From assembly GCA_030248135.1 (NCBI GenBank), contig JASANC010001731.1:1-64000 (forward strand): a stretch of 64,000 nucleotides of DNA. The letters run 5' to 3'. Position numbers and translations under genes: made by a program. The notes under the pieces are model-generated. The model saw nothing but the letters and a program-made list of their open reading frames with translations. It ran no database searches and had not been told where the DNA came from. This document shows positions 25,100-36,346 of the stretch, in pieces. The first letter of the stretch is position 1, and every line of letters begins with the position of its first letter. The DNA is from Theristus sp. LFF4_11. Taxonomy: Eukaryota; Nematoda; Chromadorea; Monhysterida; Xyalidae.

Positions 25100-26590
25100 C
25101 GGCGTGCGTTCATTTGCATCCCGTTATTTCCGGCCCACGCATTTCCGGCCCAACATTTCCGGCCCACTCATTTCCGGCCCACTCATTTCCGGCCCACCCA
25201 TTACCGGCCCCGTTCATCTGCGTCCCACGCATTTCCGGCCCACTCATTTCCGTCCCACCCATTACCGGCCCAGCCCAATAATTTGCTTCCAGTGACTTCA
25301 ACCGCCACCCACTGCTATATTTCATTATGAAACTCACATTGATCAGGCGGTTACACTTTGAACTTAGGGTTCGATTTTTTAATTCTTTTTTCATTCGGAT
25401 TTTTTCGTGATGCATCATGAAAAAATGCAAAAACTAAATTGATCATTTTCACCTTATCAAAAAGGCTTGGCTTAGGATTAGGATTAGGTTTAGGATTAGG
25501 AATGATTTGGATTAGGAAACACGATCTGGTTGTGGATCCACATGTCCAAATTTGGTTAGAGGGGCAATTTTCATGAGTTTTTGCTAATTTTAAGAAGTAA
25601 AATGATTGAATTTGGCTCTGTGTCCAATGCAAAATTCGAACTCAGCGCGTCAGTGCGGTTTGAAAAAGCTCATATTTTTGTCGACCTATCAGACATGTTG
25701 TTGTTATTAAAATTGAATGTGCAAAATCAATCGGAACTAAGCAATAAATAAAAACACATCAACTGATTCATCGACGAAGTTCAAACTGAAGCATTTGTTC
25801 CAATGTCATGAACAAATACCGTATTACCTCTATTAACCCCCCCCCCAAAATTAAACCCCCCCCCCCCCCAAAATAAACCCCCACCCCCTCGACAAGTTTC
25901 CAAATAATCCCCCCCCAAAATAATCCCCCATGGGGGATTATTGAAACCTGTTTGAAACACATACCTAGCGAATTCAGTGGCTGGTTGCAGTGAAAATGAT
26001 GAAATTGTGCTACCAAAGGCCCCAAATGGATGAGTTAATGGTAATTTCATTACAAAAGGCTGTTGTAAAAGGAAATTTCTATGTAGAGTAGAAGTTTCTG
26101 CGACTTCCTTCCTGCCATGGAAGGTATTTTTGCCATTTTGCCCACCCCTAAAAATGGTTTCCAAATAAACCCCCCCAAAAATAAAGCCCCCCCCCCAAAA
26201 ATAAACCCCCACCCCCAGAAGTCGCTGAAGAAATAAACCCCCATGGGGGTTTATTAGAGGTAATACGGTAGAAGCGAAACGAAAACGAAAACTGAAATAA
26301 AAAATTTAAGTATTTTCGTTAAAAGCATGTCGGTGAGCAGGGAGTACAATTTAGAGTGCGGTTTCAGTTCATTTTCGTTGTCCGTGGCGATACACAGCGC
26401 AGAAAGATGATTATTGGGCTGGGCCGGTAATGGGCGGGCCGGAAATGAGTGGGCCGGAAATGAGTGGGCCGGAAATGTCGGGCCGGTAATGGGTGGGACG
26501 GTAATGGGTGGGCCGGTAATGGGTGGGCCGGAAATGTCGGGACGCTAATGCGTGGGCCGGAAATGCGTGGGCCGGAGTTGACCCCGCACC
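25100..26590. mobile_element. Element bounded by inverted GGCCGGAAATG tandem repeats, copy A
   Basis: The left part (about 25118-25275) is a head-to-tail array of 10-16-bp units of the type CATTTCCGGCCCA, and the right part (about 26417-26575) is the same array inverted. Between them lie unique-looking sequence and a degenerate TTAGGATTAGG tract. A homologous element in opposite orientation is at about 37143-38130, and a MITE at 25819-26268 is nested inside copy A only. No coding capacity is seen. Boundaries are approximate. Confidence 0.65.
25819..26268. mobile_element. TA-target MITE (CCGTATTACC ends), nested
   Basis: The ends CCGTATTACCTCTATTAA and TTATTAGAGGTAATACGG are inverted repeats flanked by TA (25817-25818, 26269-26270). 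The homologous site in the element at 37143-38130 is empty and reads GAACAAATAGAAGCG on the matching strand, which shows precise insertion with TA duplication. Relatives lie at 57267-57725, 60174-60617 and 60976-61435. It looks Tc1/mariner-mobilised and is non-coding. Confidence 0.9.
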
Positions 26591-27122
26591 ACACGGTCAC
26601 GGCCCAGTCGTTGTTTTCAATTTATTAAACGTGCTGCGCTGGAAACCGATAAAGGCAAAACTGATTTGATTTGAAACAAAAACATAGCAAATTGGGTCGG
26701 TTGTATGCCCGAAAACAGCTTTTTACGCTGCTCCAAAAACACCAATTTCTCCTCCCCAACTGTAAACTAGAACTGGAACTGAACAAAACTGATGTTTCAA
26801 ACAAACAAAAGAAGCTTTTTCGAATTTGATTCCGGCGGCGCTAGACAGTGAATGCATCGGAAAAACGTAGTTTTGCGTCGTTTTGACGAACTGATTCCGA
26901 ATAATGTGTTGTTTTATCCTTGGCATGGTTGCGCTGCAAATGACAAATCTGAGCTCTATTCTGGAACGGAACCGACAAGATAAGCGGAGTGAGACCATAA
27001 ACTACGCTGAATTAAATGATGCCGAGCTGTGGAAAAGAAAAAACCCAGGCAAAAAAGAAAAACGGCAATTAATCAGCACAAACACAATGCACATTAAAAA
27101 CAAAATGCACATGCCTCCTTGT

Positions 27123-29308
27123 CTTTGACCAATTTGAAACGTGGAAACGTGTGCACAAGAAAACTTGCGAAGTTACGAAAGCGAGTAAAAAGGTGATATA
27201 AAAACCAACAGCCCGAAATTGAAAACAAAACAAAAAATACCCGTTTTTTTGTTTTTTTCAAAGCGCCGATTTTTGATCTGGGAAAAAACGCGTATTTTTG
27301 GAAATACGTTTTTCCCTTGCCAACCCTAGCTGCCCTTAGCTGCATCGTTTCAGCACGTTCATTCTCTCAGACCCTGTCAAAAGTCACGATTTTTCAGCAT
27401 TGTCGATGGTTATCGCTTGATGGATACTGGAACGGGAACACAAAATGCTTGCCCGTAGCAAAATCTTTTCAAAGCTTTGTGTGGTGTTTAGGATACCATG
27501 GAAATGAAACCAATTTTTCATGGCATTATAAAAACTGGCTTTTACCATCTCTATTCTGGTGCGATTAACACTGATGTGCAAATGCCTCACAAACGAGTTT
27601 TTGTCAGCAAAACCACATTTAAATTGCATTCGTAACTTTGTGTTTCTTTTTAATGCAACTGAATGTGCTGGTACATTTCAGTGAACTGATTCTGCCAAAA
27701 AAATATTTTTTTTCAGAGACACTGAGTAACGATACAGATGATCCGCATCGTAATCGCACTCAAGGAGACTGGAGAAACTGTCACTTCTTTCACCGATCTC
27801 ACTTCACGGACAGTGCTGTACTTATGTGTTTCGTTCCACACATTGTTGTTTCGTTGAGCTGAATAGTATTTTTTCAGATTTAATGACCGAGGGAATTGAC
27901 GAGGTCTGCCACTATGCCATCGCGTTGTCAGATGTTTCACGCGCACAAGAGCACAGGACTCGAGCATTGCAAATATTCGTTGACAGCACCTCGCCAGCTA
28001 AACTTCCATGTGTGTTGTGAGACGTGTTTTTATTATTTTTTATTTTTATTTAATTATACGCGCGTCGGTTCCCGAAACCCGAAGGTACCAAACTCCGTTT
28101 TTGATTTGATTTGATTTTGTTTTTTTTCTTGATTTGGTTGTTTGTGATTATGCCTGTTCAGTTTCTCTTTTTTGGAAGTTGTTTATTGTCATAAAGTCAA
28201 TAAAATAGAGGTGTCCTTTGACCAATTTGAAACGTGGAAACGTGTGCACAAGAAAACTTGCGAAGTTACGAAAGCGAGTAAAAAGGTGATATAAAAACCA
28301 ACAGCCCGAAATTGAAAACAAAACAAAAAATACCCGTTTTTTTGTTTTTTTCAAAGCGCCGATTTTTGATCTGGGAAAAAACGCGTATTTTTGGAAATAC
28401 GTTTTTCCCTTGCCAACCCTAGCTGCCCTTAGCTGCATCGTTTCAGCACGTTCATTCTCTCAGACCCTGTCAAAAGTCACGATTTTTCAGCATTGTCGAT
28501 GGTTATCGCTTGATGGATACTGGAACGGGAACACAAAATGCTTGCCCGTAGCAAAATCTTTTCAAAGCTTTGTGTGGTGTTTAGGATACCATGGAAATGA
28601 AACCAATTTTTCATGGCATTATAAAAACTGGCTTTTACCATCTCTATTCTGGTGCGATTAACACTGATGTGCAAATGCCTCACAAACGAGTTTTTGTCAG
28701 CAAAACCACATTTAAATTGCATTCGTAACTTTGTGTTTCTTTTTTAATGCAACTGAATGTGCTGGTACATTTCAGTGAACTGATTCTGCCAAAAAAATAT
28801 TTTTTTTCAGAGACACTGAGTAACGATACAGATGATCCGCATCGTAATCGCACTCAAGGAGACTGGAGAAACTGTCACTTCTTTCACCGATCTCACTTCA
28901 CGGACAGTGCTGTACTTATGTGTTTCGTTCCACACATTGTTGTTTCGTTGAGCTGAATAGTATTTTTTCAGATTTAATGACCGAGGGAATTGACGAGGTC
29001 TGCCACTATGCCATCGCGTTGTCAGATGTTTCACGCGCACAAGAGCACAGGACTCGAGCATTGCAAATATTCGTTGACAGCACCTCGCCAGCTAAACTTC
29101 CATGTGTGTGTGAGACGTGTTTTTATTATTTTTTATTTTTATTTAATTATACGCGCGTCGGTTCCCGAAACCCGAAGGTACCAAACTCCGTTTTTGATTT
29201 GATTTGATTTTGTTTTTTTTCTTGATTTGGTTGTTTGTGATTATGCCTGTTCAGTTTCTCTTTTTTGAAAGTTGTTTATTGTCATAAAGTCAATAAAATA
29301 GAGGTGTC
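27123..29308. repeat. Recent 1,093-bp direct tandem duplication
   Basis: Copy 1 spans 27123-28215 and copy 2 spans 28216-29308. They differ only by a few single-base or 1-2-bp indel changes, for example a T-run near 28745 and GTGTTGTG versus GTGTG near 29106. Each copy holds two short plus-strand stretches after good acceptors (near 27717 and 27878) that could be exons but match no family I know. The near-identity implies a young duplication or an assembly artefact. Confidence 0.92.
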
Positions 29309-29547
29309 GAGCTTGCTGTTGTCGTTTTTCAGTTTTTTGGCAATGCTTAATGAGATTTTTCCCGTTGTTTGACTAGTTTTTTTGCAACCAACAAAAACCT
29401 GGATTTTGGACCTTTCATGGTTTTGGACCCTTCATTCAAGTGAAGAAAACGACGTGGGTTAGTGGATCGTGACAGTTTCTCTCAACGTTTCTTTGCAGCT
29501 TTATCCACTGGGTTCTCCAAATGAAAACCTTGAATGTGATCGAGCAG

Positions 29548-29635
29548 GTTTGAATTTTTTGTGGTACGCGTCAACGACGACAATCGACTGGACGGCGCTG
29601 AACTCGTCAACGCAATCACACATTTCCACATACAT
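29548..29635 (+). CDS. Possible EF-hand exon (MCFD2-like)
   Basis: A short open stretch reads VNDDNRLDGAELVNAITHFH, which matches the helix-loop-helix of an EF-hand, most closely the first EF-hand of MCFD2-type ER cargo-receptor cofactors as I recall them (DGxELxxAITHxH). The usual Asp at loop position 1 is replaced by Arg. A GTCAAA site at 29636 could be the donor, and GAGCAG at 29542-29547 the acceptor. I found no second EF-hand downstream, so this is either one exon of an unfinished model or a gene fragment. Confidence 0.35.
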
Positions 29636-30527
29636 GTCAAATTTGTTTGGCGTTCATGATTGTCCATGCGATTAGACTCGTCGTCGTCGGTTCTTGTTCC
29701 TTTTAATTCCAGACATTTGTAAACTGAACAAACACATTGACCACTACAAAATTTTTTCTAGAGCGCGTTATATTTCACGCTTTTTGAATAAAGTAGGCAA
29801 ACCAAAGAACACAAAAGGATTAGCAACGGAACACCACAAACATTTTCCGACCACAAGCAGGGCAATGTTGGCAAGTTTAGAAAAAGTTGAAATGAAAGGG
29901 GACATTGAACACAATGTAATTGTTTGTTTGAAGCAAGTTTGCTTTTTTTTAAAGCAAGAATGTTTAATGGACCTAAGATCAATTTATCAGTTCGCAAAGT
30001 TTTTCTCAATGGGAAAGGAAGAGCAACGGAGAGCGGCATCCCCAGGTCCACAGAAATCAAGCCAGAAGGGAGGGGAAACGTGTCGCAATAAATTTATGGA
30101 TGAGTTGAGATTCGTTTGCAATAAGCCTATTTTTGAAAGAAGAGGTTGAGGGAGCTGAGACTGTGTCTTGATTCAGACTGTTCCAGAGTTGGATGGTTCG
30201 GACGGCCCAAGCACCAGCTCTAATTGACGTCTTTACAGGCGGCGTGTTCAGTTTATGTTGATGACCTCTAGTACCAAATTCCCCTTGGTGAACCTCAAAG
30301 AAGTCTGATAGATTTAAGACAAAACTACAAAGCTAAACCGGAGCTGGAGCTGATCCCTGATCCCAATGTTTCACCCCTTCAACAAAGCTGTCAATCAAGG
30401 CACTTTCACTTTGTTAAAAAGGCTTCACTTAGGATTAGGATTAGGTTTAGGATTAGGAACCTACAACGACTTCATTAGGATTCGGATTGGGCTTAGGATT
30501 AGGAACCTACAACGACTTCATTGAAAC

Positions 30528-31104
30528 CAGTACCGAAGACGAGGGGGGGTGGGGGGGGGTACACCCCCCAGAGCACCCGAGACCTCCGCATGGGGGGGCG
30601 GGGGGGCCGCCCGACACGCGACACCCACCCCCCAAAACCTGACACTGGACCATCCACACCCCCCCCTCGAAATTTGCTAGACACCCCCCCACCCCCCCCC
30701 CCTAGATGGATCTAAGTAACAGTGACACCCCCCAAAAATTTTCTCGGACCACTCAAAAATCATGAATTTTTGCTCAAAAATCATGATTTTTTGTCTTTAA
30801 AGACCATAATATAAGCTAAATATATGATAACTTGACATTCTTCATTGTAATTTCAAAGATTTTGCAGCAAAATTTAGCGTTTTTCCTTCAAAATTTAAGC
30901 GAAAAAATCTCATGGGTGGGGTGGGGGGTGTGCACCCCCACAGAAAATTTTCTACAATAGTGCACCCCCCCCATGGCCCACGCCTGGGGGGTGTCACTGT
31001 ACCATGACTGACACCCCCCACTGAAAAATTTTCGGCACCCCCCCCCCCCCCCACGTGACGACACCCCCCCCCCCCTCGAAAATTTACTTTCGCCTTCGGT
31101 ACTG
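30528..31104. mobile_element. Poly-G fold-back hAT MITE (CAGTACCGAA ends), copy 1
   Basis: The ends CAGTACCGAAGACG and the inverse of CAGTACCGAAGGCG are flanked by an exact 8-bp duplication ATTGAAAC (30520-30527 and 31105-31112). Inside are alternating runs of 6-13 G or C and a conserved core containing AAAATCATGATTTTT. It is non-coding; further copies are at 32666-33207 and 33352-33934. Confidence 0.88.
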
Positions 31105-31202
31105 ATTGAAACCAAACTAAACAACAAAACAGACTGTAAACTTGGCTTTGGTTTAGTAATGTAGGCAAGCGGGTTGTTATTTGTTAAACAAAAATCAAAA
31201 TT

Positions 31203-31495
31203 TAAAAAAAAAGTAATTAAAAAAAACAAAAATGCCGATTTAAAAAAAATCGAAAAATTTTCCTCTAATATGCTCTGAAAACCTCAATTTTGGCACAATT
31301 TTTTGAAAGTTTAACAAACTTTTTCCCTTTTTCCAAACCGTCACCATGCCTCTTCTTGTGTTTTGACCTCCAAAACGTCACTAATTGTCCCCAGCTAAGC
31401 TAATGCTAAGCTATGCTATGCAAACGCCAAGCCGGTACTCATTGAGTCAAGCTACGGTTGCCTCCACTTCAGTCACTACTTTCAGAAAATCTCTG
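31203..31495. repeat. Fragment of the TAGGGTTG hAT MITE family
   Basis: Sequences matching internal parts of the 22593-23332 element (CTCAATTTTGGCACAATTTT and the CCAAACCGTCACCATGCCTC block) are joined here without the terminal inverted repeats. This is a rearranged remnant directly beside the intact copy at 31504. Confidence 0.6.
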
Positions 31496-31503
31496 TTGCT
31501 GAG

Positions 31504-32230
31504 TAGGGTTGTTAAAAAAACAAAAATCGTCATTTTTGTTTTTTTTTTTTTTTTAATTTTTTTTTAAAAAAAAATTTCAAAAATCAAAGTTGTGCTAAAT
31601 CAATCAGGGAGTCCGAAGAACCACATATGATATGCAAGCGCCTCCCGAATGACACCCGTATGGCGGAACTTTGCAGATTTTGTTTTGGTGACCTCAATTA
31701 CCCCTTTTCCAAACCGTCACCATGCCTCTTCTTGTGTTTTGACCTCCAAAACGTCACTAATTGTCCCCAGCTAAGCTAATGCTAAAGTGAAGACAAACAT
31801 ACCGCCTTGAAATTCGATCAATTCTTCTGATGGTGTCGCGACGACACGACACGAAGCAGCAACCAGACAACGTAGCGCTTGCAAACGGTGCAGCGAGCAC
31901 AATCGGACGCTCTGCGAGGCTAATCGTCACCTTATCTGCATCGGAAATGGTAGGCTAAGCTTTGGGACGCTCAAAAACTTCATCGCAGATGTTGTCGAAG
32001 CCTAAAATCAGTCGGTAAAACGGCCCAAAATCGACTGCTAAAGGTTTTACGAGGTATAATCAAAGAAAATTTTTGTTGAACTTTCGAAAAATTGTGCCAA
32101 AATTGAGGTTTTCAGAGCATATTAGAGGAAAATTTTTCGAATTTTTTTTTTTAAAAAAAAATCGGCATTTTTGTTTTTTTTTAATCACTTTTTTTTTAAA
32201 AAAAAATTTCATTTTTGTTTAACAACCCTA
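31504..32230. mobile_element. hAT MITE, TAGGGTTGTTAAA family, copy 2
   Basis: The ends TAGGGTTGTTAAA...AACAACCCTA are flanked by an exact 8-bp duplication TTGCTGAG (31496-31503 and 32231-32238). The body is nearly identical to the copy at 22593-23332 in the same orientation, so transposition was recent. There is no coding capacity. Confidence 0.92.
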
Positions 32231-32665
32231 TTGCTGAGAGACCGGGACCTTGTGTTGAAATTCGCTCAAACAAAATACTCGACAATTTTGACATAAATCT
32301 ACAGGAGAGTCCGCTTCCTTCCCGAAAACTTCCGCTTTAAAGGGATGCGTCTTTCATTCGCGTCAATCTCAGTCTCAAATCAATTCATTTTAATTTTTTG
32401 TATTGGAGTTCCGCCGGCTTGGCCCTGTCTGTTCAAATGCTTCTCGCTTCTCACGAACTTTTAATGTGAATTACAAATTCTCCTGCCAACCTCTCTCGTC
32501 AATATCTTCAATCACAAATTAGGTCTACAGTATCTAATTTTCCATCTCGATAGTTCCAGACAACTTGCCCCAAACGGTCGAGATTGTGACACCCGCTCAC
32601 TTGATTTTGCTTCATTTGTGTGCTCGTGCCCGTCAGTGATTCGCTTTGTGTGCGTGTGCTGCGAC

Positions 32666-33207
32666 CAGTACCGAAGGCGAAAGCAAATTTTCGAGGGGGG
32701 GGGTGTCGTCACGTGGGGGGGGGGTGCCAAAAAATTTTCAGTGGGGGGTGTCTATCATGGTACAGTGACACCCCCCAGGCGTGGGCCATGGGGTGCACTA
32801 TTGTAGAAAAAATTCTGGGGGGGTGCGCACCCCCCTACCCCACCCATGATATTTTTTCGCTTAAATGTTGAAGGAAAAACGCTAAATTTTGCTGCAAAAT
32901 CTTTGAAATTACAATGAAGAATGTCAAGTTATCATATATTTAGCTTATATTATGGACTTTAAAAACAAAAAATCATGATTTTTGAGCAAAAATTCATGGT
33001 TTTTGGGTGGTCCGAGAAAATTTTTGGGGGGTGTCACTGTTACTTAGGTCCATGTAGGGGGGGGGGTGGGTGGGGTGTCTGGCAAATTTCGAGGGGGGGG
33101 GTGTGGATGGTCCAGTGTCAGGTTTTGGGGGGTGGGTGTCGCGTGACCCCCCCCCCCCACCCCCCCCCCACGCGGAGGTCTCGGGTGCTCTGGGGGGGGT
33201 GTACTGG
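32666..33207. mobile_element. Poly-G fold-back hAT MITE, copy 2 (inverted, slightly truncated)
   Basis: It begins CAGTACCGAAGGCGAAAGC and ends near GTACTGG, in the opposite orientation to the copies at 30528 and 33352. The flanks GCTGCGAC and CCTGCGAC match at seven of eight positions, fitting a decayed 8-bp duplication. The terminal CCGAAG of one end has been lost. Confidence 0.75.
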
Positions 33208-33351
33208 CCTGCGACAGCTATGGTGTGGTTATTCGTGACTTCATACGATGTGGTTTTTCGTGAACCAGCGATTCGACGAATTCGTAATTTACCAACCAAA
33301 TTTATTTTGTCTTAATTTTTTTTAATCAACAGTTTCAGTTTCAGTCTGACT

Positions 33352-33934
33352 CAGTACCGAAGACGAGGGGGGGTGGGGGGTACACCCCCCCCCCAGAGCA
33401 CCCGAGACCTCCGCGTGGGGGGGTGGGTGGGGGGGGGGGGTCACGCGACACCCACCCCCCAAAACCTGACACTGGACCCCCCACCCCCCCCCCCTCGCAA
33501 TTTGCTCGACCCCCCCCCCCCCCCCCCCCCCCCCCTAGAGGGACCTAAGTAACAGTGACACCCCCCAAAAATTTTCTCGGACCACCCAAAAATCATGAAT
33601 TTTTGCTCAAAAATCATGATTTTTTGTCTTTAAAGACCATAATATAAGCTAAATATATCTTGACATTCTTCATTGTAATTTCAAAGATTTTGCAGCAAAA
33701 TTTAGTGTTTTTCCTTCAAAATTTAAGCGAAAAAATCTCATGGGTGGGGTGGGGGGTGTGCCCCCCCCCCCCCAGAAAATTTTCTACAATAGTGCACCCC
33801 CCCCCCATGGCCCCCGCCTGGGGGGGGTGTCACTGTACCATGACTGACACCCCCCACTAAACAATTTTCGGCACCCCCCCCCCCACGTGACGACACCCCC
33901 CCCCCTCGAAAATTTGCTTTCGCCTTCGGTACTG
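33352..33934. mobile_element. Poly-G fold-back hAT MITE, copy 3
   Basis: The ends CAGTACCGAAGACG and CGCCTTCGGTACTG are flanked by an exact 8-bp duplication GTCTGACT (33344-33351 and 33935-33942). It has the same internal layout as the copy at 30528, including homopolymer C runs longer than 20, and is non-coding. Confidence 0.88.
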
Positions 33935-34216
33935 GTCTGACTGTCAGAGTCGGTTTGTTTTGTTTTGTAGTGTCGTGTCTCGACTGTGTTGTAGTGTTCG
34001 AGTGTTTGTTTTGGTTGACTTTTTCTCAGTTGTGTTGACATTGCACTTAAAAACCGGACATTTTTATGTCATTTCCTTTTTTGATTCCACTTACTTTGAG
34101 GCATTCTGTTGTTTTGAGGCGTTTTGTTAGGCTCGAGTGGATCACATAGTTGGTTTCTTTTGATTTGCTTTCAAAAATAACTGTGAATCTGAAAGAGAAA
34201 TAAAGAACAAGAACAA

Positions 34217-34277
34217 GAATAAAGTGAAGACAAACATACCGCGTTGAAATTCGATCAATTCTTCTGATGGTGTCGCT
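34217..34277. repeat. Short fragment of the TAGGGTTG hAT MITE family
   Basis: The stretch from AAAGTGAAGACAAACATACC to TTCTGATGGTGTCGC matches positions about 22880-22935 and 31782-31836 inside the two intact elements, with no terminal repeats. It lies just upstream of the mL52 gene. Confidence 0.6.
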
Positions 34278-34339
34278 TCAATGATTTTACTTTACTGGTG
34301 GTGATTTTACTGGTGATTTTACTTCAATGATTTCAGTGC

Positions 34340-35770
34340 TTGATTTTGATTTCAAACATGATTTTTTACCGTGGAAAATCGTCAATATTCGGTGGTTGTG
34401 CGAAATGTTGCTTGGTCTCGGGCTCTACATCAGCGCCTGGTGAATCGTTGCCGTTTGGGAAACACAAGCAAAAAACGCCATTGATCAGCTTCAGTCGAAG
34501 TATAACGTTGAAGGAAACGGAGCTTACGAAAGATGAGCTGTTGACGCAGAAGAGAAGCCCGCTAAGGAAAACTGGAAGATTTCAGTGGTACGAGCAACCG
34601 TGAGTGAAATGCTTCGAATGTTTGGTTTGTTGTTGAAATGGTTCGAATTTTTGGTTTGTTGTTTTGTTTTGCAAAAGCAAAAATGACGGTAAAAATGAAC
34701 ACGCGAAACTCTTGTGGGCCAAATTATTTAACCCGAGCCAAGTTGAGCAATGTCAGTAATTCTCTTTCACTCAGAGTCGAACTGACGCCTCATCACCACC
34801 CGTTTCGAGCTGGCCCGGATTTCTCACGGCTCGGTATGCTCGTTTTTTAAATTTCATTTGCAATTTTCTGCCTTTCTTCCCGATTCTGTATTTTCTAACG
34901 TCTTTTCTTTTTTGTTCTCTGACTAAATGCGTTTGCAGACATCGAAAGGAAATCAGTTTCATGCTTAATGTTTGATGGCCCTAGTGACGGAACTCGATTC
35001 TGCAACTCGACAGTGACAACAGAAATGCCATGAACAAGTCGATTTGTTTGATGATCGAAAATGGCAAAAAAACAACAAATTCCCATCCACATTTTTCTCA
35101 TTCGCAATCTGATTTTGACGTCATGTTTCAAAGCATCGTTTACAATTCTAGATGGCCGTCCAATCCCGTTTTCCGATCGTAAACAACTGTTGCGACGGCA
35201 ACGCGAGGTGCAGTTAGCGGTTGGTCCCAAATTTTTTGCCATCGGGTTTCGGTTTTTTTCTTTGTTGTTCGATTTCGATAAAAATAAATGCCAAAAGCGA
35301 CAAAAGAGTTTCATTACAAAAGAAATTTCTGGAAATACACTGTAATACATCAAGTTTGCTGTTTGCGGTTTCGCCAGGTAGACGCATACCGCGGTGCCCC
35401 CTGGCTCGTCAGTGCGACGGACACCAGGCAGAACTGCCGAAGGTGTTTTAATGTTCGGTTTAAAGTTCGGTTAGGGAAGACTTTCCACAACGCACACTTG
35501 AATCATCAACAGACTGCATTCACATTATCACATACGTGTATTTTGCGCAATCGCAATCGAAAGCCTGCATCACTTCACTCTTCACTTATATTCTCTTCTC
35601 AATTTTCGCTTCTTCAGAAACAAATCGTCCAGTATCTCGATGAAATTCGCGAAGCGGAGCAATTCTATGACACGGAAATGCAGAGGTCCCGTGAGAACAA
35701 GGCAGCGTACAGTCAGAAACGACCAAAGCAGAAGGGAACGCAGTCCATTGATGACCTGCTGATTTCATAA
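34340..35770 (+). CDS. MRPL52: Mitochondrial ribosomal protein L52 (mL52)
   Basis: mL52 is a small component of the mitochondrial large ribosomal subunit. Four exons join in frame: 34340-34599, 34775-34833, 35152-35219 and 35618-35770, stopping at TAA. The diagnostic core FRAGPDFSRLDGRPIPF, followed by KQLLRRQREVQLAKQIV, fits the family pattern of a Gly-Pro-x-x-D-x-x-D-G-R-P stretch followed by a basic helical tail. The C-terminus (QFYDTEMQRSRENKAAYSQK onward) is charged and probably helical. The start is uncertain: ATGs at 34340 and 34358 both give a long N-terminal extension, which may be a mitochondrial targeting peptide, or the true first exon may lie further upstream. As drawn the protein is 179 aa, longer than the roughly 120 aa of vertebrate relatives. 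Exon 3 ends at a GTTGGT donor. Confidence 0.8.
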
Positions 35771-36346
35771 GTTGCTAATGCTTGGTTGGTTGTGTGTGGT
35801 GTGTGTTGCTTTTTTGTTCATCCTTTCAAATGAGAGTTCTAATCGTTCTGGATTTAATTTCTTGCTGGTCATCATTACGAAAGTGCCGCGGTGTTTACGG
35901 ATCTTTATTCGACATATAAATGCTTTTTCGAAATCGATAAGAATATAATACTGCTACTGGCATCAGAAATCAGGATACAAGGAAACAAACGTGTCAACGT
36001 TCGCTCGTGTGAATATTCGTTGACGTGCAGAGAACAGACAAACGCGCAAACATCAGGTGAGATGACATGCCAGAACAAAAACACGTATTCCAACCTGGAC
36101 TCGGTATTTTTCAGAACAGAATGTAGAATGTGAACATGTTTATCTGAATTGAACGTCCACGAATGTTCACGAATGGCCGTTCATTTGCGTGGAAGTGTGT
36201 ATGCACAGACAAAGAGACGGTTCAAATACACACGTGTCACTAAAAACGAAACGAAACGCGCTCATGTTATTATTATTAAAAATGAAGAAAAAACGGCAAA
36301 CATTTGATCTGAACGCATTCACACAAATTCCGATCACACAACACGT

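Noticed and set aside
25047..25330. Pro/His-rich repetitive plus-strand frames
   Set aside because: They are translations of the CATTTCCGGCCCA tandem array in a non-coding element.
25463..25500. TTAGGATTAGG tract resembling a telomere repeat
   Set aside because: It is short, degenerate and recurs inside dispersed repeats (also near 23510, 30430 and 37735), so it is part of the elements and not a telomere.
34464..34599. Alternative frame with NAIDQLQSKYNVEGNGAYER as an mL52 exon
   Set aside because: It contains a TGA and does not join in phase to the next exon; the frame ending RFQWYEQP does.
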